The translations under genes and the position numbers were made by a program. Source: an uncultured Gemmatimonadales bacterium (GTDB lineage: Bacteria > Gemmatimonadota > Gemmatimonadetes > JACCXV01 > JAHWKZ01). From it: a DNA stretch of 64,000 nt. The stretch's first letter is position 1, and every line of letters starts with the position of its first letter. Below the pieces are notes generated by a model. The model had not been told where the DNA came from, searched no databases, and worked only from the letters and a program-made list of their open reading frames with translations. Shown piece after piece: positions 59,518 through 64,000 of the stretch. The stretch lies in NCBI GenBank assembly GCA_947259315.1, contig CAMYLR010000012.1, positions 7,448-71,447 on the forward strand. Direction: 5' to 3'.

Positions 59518-61026
59518 CTGAGACTTCGTGCGATTGCAGCAGCGGCCGCCACCTGGATTGGGGCTTCCCTGATTTCGGCTACGCCGACTGACGCCCAGGA
59601 CGGCGTTCTGCCTGACGATTCGGGCTGGGGCATCCACGTCCTCGCGGTCGAGACCGCGCCCGACGGGGCCGTCTGGGTGGGGACCTACGGTCAGGGGATC
59701 TTCGTTAGCCGTGACGGCAGCGGAGACGAGTGGGAGCACATTACGAGCGAAGCCGACGATGGCATCTCTTGGGATTTCGTTCACGCCTTCGCGTTCGCGC
59801 CGGGACAAGTGTGGTACGGCACGATCGGCAACGGCTGGGGTCTTTCCACCGACAACGGCCGCAGCTGGCGCAACTGGACGTTCGACGAGCTGGGTCCGCG
59901 CTGGCAATACGTGGCCCCCGACGGCATCGCCACCCTGGGCGGCACGACGTTCATAGCCACGGCCGACGGCTTGCGAATCACCACCGACAGCGGCCAGAGC
60001 TACCGCGAGATCACGGACCAGAACGGCTTGCCGAACAAGTATCTGCTCTCGCTGGCGGTCGAGCCCGCTAGCGACGGCGAGCCGACGATCTACGTCGAGC
60101 ACCTCCACGGTATCTCGAAGAGCCACGACGGGGGCCAGACATGGATCGACGCCGCGGCGATGCCAGACCCGCGTTCCGACCCGTCGCCGCTCGAGGCCCG
60201 CGTCCACGCTGCCCAGGCTCAGTTTCGTGCGTTTCCGTCCCCCGGCGGAGCCCCGGTCGAAGCCGGCGAAATCGACGCGTTCTGGTTCCGACGTCCGATC
60301 GATCCCGGGGACAATGCCTACATCGACCAGACGTACACCTACGGCTCGACGATGGGTGGCAACTTCCAGCAGCATCAGGGGATCGAGTTCAACGATCCCG
60401 AGGGCACACCGGTCTACGCCATCGGGGCCGGGGTCGTCGCACTCGCCGAGAAGGCCGAGGCCGGCAGCAACACCGTCGCGATTCTCCACGATCGGCGGCT
60501 CGACGACGCGTACGTGTGGTCGAGCTACTACCACAACGTCGACCTCACGGTCGAGGCTGGGGATCGAGTCGAAGCCGGCGACCTGATCGCACACGCGGGA
60601 AACACCGGCCGTGCGACCAACGACCACCTGCACCTCGAGGTTCACACCACCCCGACCGACGACGTATCGCTGGTGGTCAACGCCGAGGAGCGTTACCCGC
60701 GGTACACACGCAACCCGCAGCTGTGGATCGAACCCCTCCCGGGCACGGGCGTCATCGCGGGCCGGGTCTTCGACGGCAACGGTCAGCCGGTGCCGGGCGC
60801 GCGCGTCTACGGAATCATGAAAGAGCGACCGCGCGAGACCCCGTTCTCCTTCGCCGAGACGTACGAAGACAAAGCGCACAGCGATCCGCGTTTCGGCGAG
60901 CATTTCGTGATTGGCGATGTCCCGGCCGGGACGCATGTGATCGGGGTCGAGATCGACGGCGCCAGGGTCTACCGAGCGGTCGAAGTCGTCGCCGGGAAGG
61001 TGACTCTGGTCGAGTTACGCCCCTAG
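59518..61026 (+). CDS. Exported beta-propeller plus M23 metallopeptidase
   Basis: A 502-residue multidomain protein. A signal peptide (IAAAAATWIGASLISATPTDA) leads to Asp-box propeller blades (SRDGSGDEW, STDNGRSW, TTDSGQSY, SHDGGQTW; about 30-220). An M23/LytM-type domain follows with HQGIEFNDPEGTPVYAIGAGVV and the zinc HLH in GRATNDHLHLEVH (about 275-390). A carboxypeptidase-regulatory-like beta-sandwich ends it (GVIAGRVFDGNGQPVPGARVYG). M23 enzymes cut peptidoglycan cross-links. No ATG, GTG or TTG lies in frame near the AAGGAGGA at 59507-59514; CTG 59518 is the only suitable codon, an unusual start. A start farther upstream inside DUF1801 is unlikely. Confidence 0.8.
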   Translation: MRLRAIAAAAATWIGASLISATPTDAQDGVLPDDSGWGIHVLAVETAPDGAVWVGTYGQGIFVSRDGSGDEWEHITSEADDGISWDFVHAFAFAPGQVWYGTIGNGWGLSTDNGRSWRNWTFDELGPRWQYVAPDGIATLGGTTFIATADGLRITTDSGQSYREITDQNGLPNKYLLSLAVEPASDGEPTIYVEHLHGISKSHDGGQTWIDAAAMPDPRSDPSPLEARVHAAQAQFRAFPSPGGAPVEAGEIDAFWFRRPIDPGDNAYIDQTYTYGSTMGGNFQQHQGIEFNDPEGTPVYAIGAGVVALAEKAEAGSNTVAILHDRRLDDAYVWSSYYHNVDLTVEAGDRVEAGDLIAHAGNTGRATNDHLHLEVHTTPTDDVSLVVNAEERYPRYTRNPQLWIEPLPGTGVIAGRVFDGNGQPVPGARVYGIMKERPRETPFSFAETYEDKAHSDPRFGEHFVIGDVPAGTHVIGVEIDGARVYRAVEVVAGKVTLVELRP

Positions 61027-61142
61027 CTCGAAAGCGCCGCCTGGGGGCCTCCCGCCCCCGTGGAACCATTCCTCAGCTGGGGCGTATTCCATGCAGCCCC
61101 CGACCGCGCTAGCTGCTCGAACTGGATACGATTGGAAACACC

Positions 61143-61784
61143 ATGCACGACCCATACCCCATCCCCTGCAATCGCTTCTTGGCCGCTTTTTCGGACTTCG
61201 TGGACCGTGAGTTGAGCGGCCCCCAGCAGGCTGAGTTCATGGCTCACCTGGACGATTGTGAGCCGTGTTTGCGTCACCTGCGAGCCTACCGGACGGGCAT
61301 CGCCGCCTACCGGAGCCTCGAGTCGGAAGACGTTCCCTGCGATTTTTTTGAGATGATCCAGTCGCGGCTGGTGGAAACGGGCGGCAATCTGCCGGTGGCG
61401 GTGCCAGTGGCACATCCGCGGGACGCCGATCCCAGACGGACCCAGCGGCTGGCGGGGTTCGCGATGGCGGTCGCGGCGATGTTCGTGATCGTGCTCTCGT
61501 ACGGCACCGGCCCCGACATGCTCGACGAGGGGCAGCCACTGATGTCGATCGCCAGCGTGATCCCGACGATCACTCAGCCGAGTCTGGTGCCAGATGAGCG
61601 GAATCGCGCGCCACGCGTTCGGCGCGAGCAACCGCGCGCGGTCGACACCGAAGTCGACAGCTGGGCCATCGCCGAGGTCGAGCCCACGTTCGTGAGCGCC
61701 AAGGGGCGCGTGCAGAACCGGTTGAACCGGCTACCGATCACGCGCGAGCCGGTCGTCTTCCGGGCTTCGATCAACATCCCGTAA
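61143..61784 (+). CDS. Anti-sigma-factor-like protein with zf-HC2 zinc finger
   Basis: A 213-residue single-pass membrane protein. The N-terminal zinc finger is HLDDCEPCLRHL (HxxxCxxC), preceded by FVDRELSGPQQAEFM as in zf-HC2 anti-sigma factors. One transmembrane segment follows (LAGFAMAVAAMFVIVLSYG, about 102-120). The periplasmic part is proline- and arginine-rich without a known domain. It would bind an ECF sigma factor through the cytoplasmic zinc finger. The nearest sigma gene is at 54633, not adjacent, so the pairing is unknown. Confidence 0.75.
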   Translation: MHDPYPIPCNRFLAAFSDFVDRELSGPQQAEFMAHLDDCEPCLRHLRAYRTGIAAYRSLESEDVPCDFFEMIQSRLVETGGNLPVAVPVAHPRDADPRRTQRLAGFAMAVAAMFVIVLSYGTGPDMLDEGQPLMSIASVIPTITQPSLVPDERNRAPRVRREQPRAVDTEVDSWAIAEVEPTFVSAKGRVQNRLNRLPITREPVVFRASINIP

Positions 61785-61839
61785 TCCCGTTCCCATCGCG
61801 TTGACCGGTTTGGGTAGCGCGAATACCTTCGAACACCAG

Positions 61840-62871
61840 ATGCCCCGAACCACAGCGGATTCTTTTCTTTCCGACGCACCTCAGGAAATCGCGCAGGCGC
61901 CGGCGATCTTATTGGCCGGCGACGAGCCGTACCTGATCGACAAGGTGTTGCGTGTGGTGCTGGAGGCGGTGATCACCGTCCCCGGAGCCGAGGCGTTTGA
62001 CATCGAGACGCGTGATAGCGACGAACTGACCGCTGCCGACTACGAACAGCTCGTCTCGGCGCTGCCGCTGATGAACGATCGGCGCGTCGTCGTCATCAAG
62101 AACGTGACCGCGGTATCGGCCGATGTCCGCGACCGGATCAAGGAGACGCTGGCCCAAGCGGCGCCGACCCTGTGTCTGATCGGAACCGGTGGGCCGACGA
62201 TGCGCGGCAACCTGTACAAGCTGTGGGAGGAGCAGGGCGCCCGAATCGCTTGCGAGCTGCCGCGTAAATCGCCGCGCTCCAAGCAGGTAGACTTCGACTT
62301 CTCGCGGTGGCTCAGGGCCCGGGCCAAGGCCGATTTCGAGATCGGGATGGATCGCGACGCGGCCGAGGCGCTGGCCGAGACCGGCAGCGACCTGCAAACG
62401 CTTTATGTCGAGCTCGAGAAGGCCGCGATGCACGCCGGCGATCAGGAATCGATCACCCGGGCCGACGTCGAAGCGGTCTGCACGGGCAGCATATCGGGTA
62501 CCGTATGGGAGTGGTGCGACGCCGTCGGTTCGCGCGACCCGGATCGATCGCTGCACCTGGTAAAACAGTTGTTGGACTCCGGCGAGAGCGCCTACCGGCT
62601 GGTGCCGCTCCTGGCGACCCATTTCTGCCGCTTGGGATTGGTCGTCGAGCTCGGGACGAGCGATCCAAAGGAGATCATGGCCGCCTTGCCGGGACGATCG
62701 TGGTACGCGATGGCCAAAGGGTTGGCGACCCAGGCCAAAGATCACACGCCGGAGACGGTGGCCAGAGCGCTCGACCTCTTGGCCGCCGCCGACTTGATGC
62801 TCAAATCGACCGCTCACCGTGAGGAGTTCGTGATGGACCGTGTGGTAATGGAGATCCTCGATGCGGCGTAG
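61840..62871 (+). CDS. holA: DNA polymerase III delta subunit
   Basis: A 343-residue clamp-loader subunit that opens the beta sliding clamp. The N-terminal AILLAGDEPYLIDKVLRVVLEA, the ALPLMNDRRVVVIKNV segment and the TLCLIGTGG strand are typical of HolA. The C-terminal helical domain has YRLVPLLATHFCRLGLV and DLLAAADLMLKS. ATG 61840 was chosen; a TTG at 61801 would add 13 residues of unlike composition. The following TPR gene starts inside its last codons. Confidence 0.87.
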   Translation: MPRTTADSFLSDAPQEIAQAPAILLAGDEPYLIDKVLRVVLEAVITVPGAEAFDIETRDSDELTAADYEQLVSALPLMNDRRVVVIKNVTAVSADVRDRIKETLAQAAPTLCLIGTGGPTMRGNLYKLWEEQGARIACELPRKSPRSKQVDFDFSRWLRARAKADFEIGMDRDAAEALAETGSDLQTLYVELEKAAMHAGDQESITRADVEAVCTGSISGTVWEWCDAVGSRDPDRSLHLVKQLLDSGESAYRLVPLLATHFCRLGLVVELGTSDPKEIMAALPGRSWYAMAKGLATQAKDHTPETVARALDLLAAADLMLKSTAHREEFVMDRVVMEILDAA

Positions 62872-64000
62872 CGCGCGCATCGCGATAATGGCTGCGACGA
62901 TCGCGATCGTCGCGACGACCGGAGAAGCGCGCGGCCAGGACGAGTTGTTGGCCGAAGGCCGGCGCGCGTACGAGCGCGGGGAGTACACGCTGGCCCGCGA
63001 AACGTTGTGGAAGTACCTCGACGCGACCGCGAACCTGACGGGTGCGCAGCGGATGCCGCAAGCCGAAGCGCTCTACTACATCGCGGTGATGGAGCCCGAT
63101 GCCAACGTCGCCAACCGCCACTACGAGATCATCGTCGACGAGTTCCCGGCGGCTACGGTCGCCGATCAGGCGCTCTACAGATTGGGGTTGTTCGAGCTGT
63201 CGACCGGCCGGCCAGCGGATGGCCGCGGCCGGTTCGAGCGGCTCCAGCGCGAGTACCCGTTCAGCCGCGCGCAGCCCGAGCTGCCGCTGTTGATCGGCCG
63301 AACGCACATGGCCGAAGGGAACCCGACCGACGCGATCGCGAGCTTCGAAGACGGGTTCCGCCGTATCAAGGCCCAGGATCTGCCACGCGAGATGCCGCGC
63401 GGCCAACGCGAGGCGATGGAGGCCGAGTACGCGCACTGGCTCGCCAACGCGCACATGGATGCCGGCGACGAGCGGGCCGCGATTCAGTACTACTCGTTGT
63501 TGACGCTCGACTACCCGGCGTCGCCGCAGGCGTCGGAGGCGCGCGCGACGTTGGCGTCGTTGCAGGGTGGTGGCGAGGGAGAAGAAGGCGTGCCGCGCGA
63601 GGGCGTGATCGGTGACGTCGCGGTGGCCGACCCGGCCGAGGATGCGCCGGTGGGAGGTCCCGAGGAGGAGGTGGAAGTGCCGGCTCGGGTCGAGCCCGAG
63701 CCGGAGCCCGAAGTGCCCGCGGCTCAAGCCCCTGACATCCCCGAGATCCCCGCCCCGATCCCAGAGGACCCGGGGCAAGCCGCACCCGATCGGCCCGCGG
63801 CCGAGGAGGAGCTCGAGCAGCAACCCCCGGTCGAAGAACCACCGGCGCGCGAAGAGCCCGAACCGGAGCCTCCGGCGGAAGAGCCCGCCGCGGAGGAGCC
63901 ACCACAACAAATCGAGCCCGATCGCGAGCCCGACCCAACGCCGCCCCGACGCGCCGAGCCACCGGCCCCCGAAGAACCCGAAGCCGCCGAACCCGCATTC
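62861..64000 (+). CDS. Exported TPR protein with Pro/Glu-rich C-terminal region (3' truncated by window)
   Basis: Open to the window end: 380 codons, of which all are coding. The N-terminus is a signal peptide (IAIMAATIAIVATTGEARG). Tetratricopeptide-like helices follow (about 25-230: LLAEGRRAYERGEYTLARETLWKYLD, ADQALYRLGLFELSTGRPADG, ERAAIQYYSLLTLDYPASPQASEARATLASL), close to the YbgF/BamD pattern. From about residue 250 it is a Pro-Glu-Ala linker (VEPEPEPEVPA, EEPEPEPPAEEPA) of the kind that spans the periplasm before a SPOR or TonB-like domain, which would lie beyond the window. It overlaps holA by 11 bp. Confidence 0.75.
   Translation, partial: MRRSARIAIMAATIAIVATTGEARGQDELLAEGRRAYERGEYTLARETLWKYLDATANLTGAQRMPQAEALYYIAVMEPDANVANRHYEIIVDEFPAATVADQALYRLGLFELSTGRPADGRGRFERLQREYPFSRAQPELPLLIGRTHMAEGNPTDAIASFEDGFRRIKAQDLPREMPRGQREAMEAEYAHWLANAHMDAGDERAAIQYYSLLTLDYPASPQASEARATLASLQGGGEGEEGVPREGVIGDVAVADPAEDAPVGGPEEEVEVPARVEPEPEPEVPAAQAPDIPEIPAPIPEDPGQAAPDRPAAEEELEQQPPVEEPPAREEPEPEPPAEEPAAEEPPQQIEPDREPDPTPPRRAEPPAPEEPEAAEPAF

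Noticed and set aside
59503-60936. Minus-strand frame of about 477 codons opposite the propeller-M23 gene
   Set aside because: It mirrors a motif-rich gene and has no domain or ribosome binding site.
1-64000. CRISPR arrays, IS elements, integrases and phage genes
   Set aside because: No regularly spaced repeats and no transposase, integrase or phage-structural motifs were found.

Overview
This window looks like high-GC chromosomal DNA from a Gram-negative, aerobic, probably uncultivated bacterium. An outer membrane is implied by a FadL-type porin, a second small beta-barrel-like protein, many lipobox lipoproteins and a TRAP system of the TatT type. I cannot place the phylum. Gemmatimonadota, Acidobacteriota or a similar lineage would fit, but that is inference. 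Genes are densely packed with many ATGA, GTGA and TAATG overlaps. Several convergent pairs overlap at their 3' ends, and some divergent start codons lie only 12 to 23 bp apart.

Layout. 0-5.5 kb: the end of hisC, leuB, two membrane proteins, then a thiolase / DUF2867-like / 3-hydroxyacyl-CoA dehydrogenase group. 5.5-11.3 kb: a secreted protein, a palindrome-rich promoter with a CRP-like site, a 1,033-residue FAD and Fe-S oxidoreductase, and FadL. 11.6-19.4 kb: enoyl-CoA hydratase, an M20 hydrolase, a GNAT-GNAT-cyclic-nucleotide-domain fusion, a DMT exporter, a short IPM-synthase-like enzyme and an M61-like peptidase. 19.5-25.3 kb: isocitrate dehydrogenase, glutaryl-CoA dehydrogenase, enoyl-CoA hydratase, aldehyde dehydrogenase and PhoH. 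25.5-27.5 kb: a fasciclin lipoprotein and then a gene-free kilobase that reads as one large structured RNA. 27.6-34.7 kb: a second acyl-CoA operon (thiolase, PaaG-like isomerase, kynureninase-like PLP enzyme, dehydrogenase, hydratase), a Yip1-like protein, an amidohydrolase and a secreted protein. 34.6-40.4 kb: queC, a pteridine-reductase-like SDR, queD, an Nfu N-domain protein, nadA and etfBA. 40.5-51.2 kb: a propeller protein, small membrane and lipoproteins, a CPBP protease divergent from a MarR regulator with a lysine-rich tail, a PolX/PHP protein, a HisN-like phosphatase and a tatT-dctP-dctQM TRAP operon. 51.4-64 kb: a lipoprotein, a beta-barrel-like protein, fadD, an ECF-like sigma factor, a putative ADP-ribosyltransferase, an MDR oxidoreductase, an exported SDR-ankyrin fusion, DUF1801, a propeller-M23 peptidase, an anti-sigma-like protein, holA and a truncated TPR protein.

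The main metabolic theme is uptake and beta-oxidation of fatty or aromatic acyl chains. FadL imports, FadD activates, and glutaryl-CoA dehydrogenase, four hydratase/isomerase-family proteins, two dehydrogenases and two thiolases process the chain. EtfAB collects electrons, and the large FAD/Fe-S enzyme may feed the quinone pool.

The most unusual element is the RNA at 26426-27463. It has a consensus promoter (TTGACA, 18 bp, TATAAT), 5' and 3' ends that pair in a 9-bp closing helix directly before a T7 run, many internal hairpins, a long-range 8-bp helix, and a second strong terminator downstream. I do not recognise its family. Other items worth checking are the ADP-ribosyltransferase at 55393, the MarR gene with its duplicated 5' region and polylysine tail, the PolX that lacks its polymerase carboxylates, and the exported SDR-ankyrin fusion.
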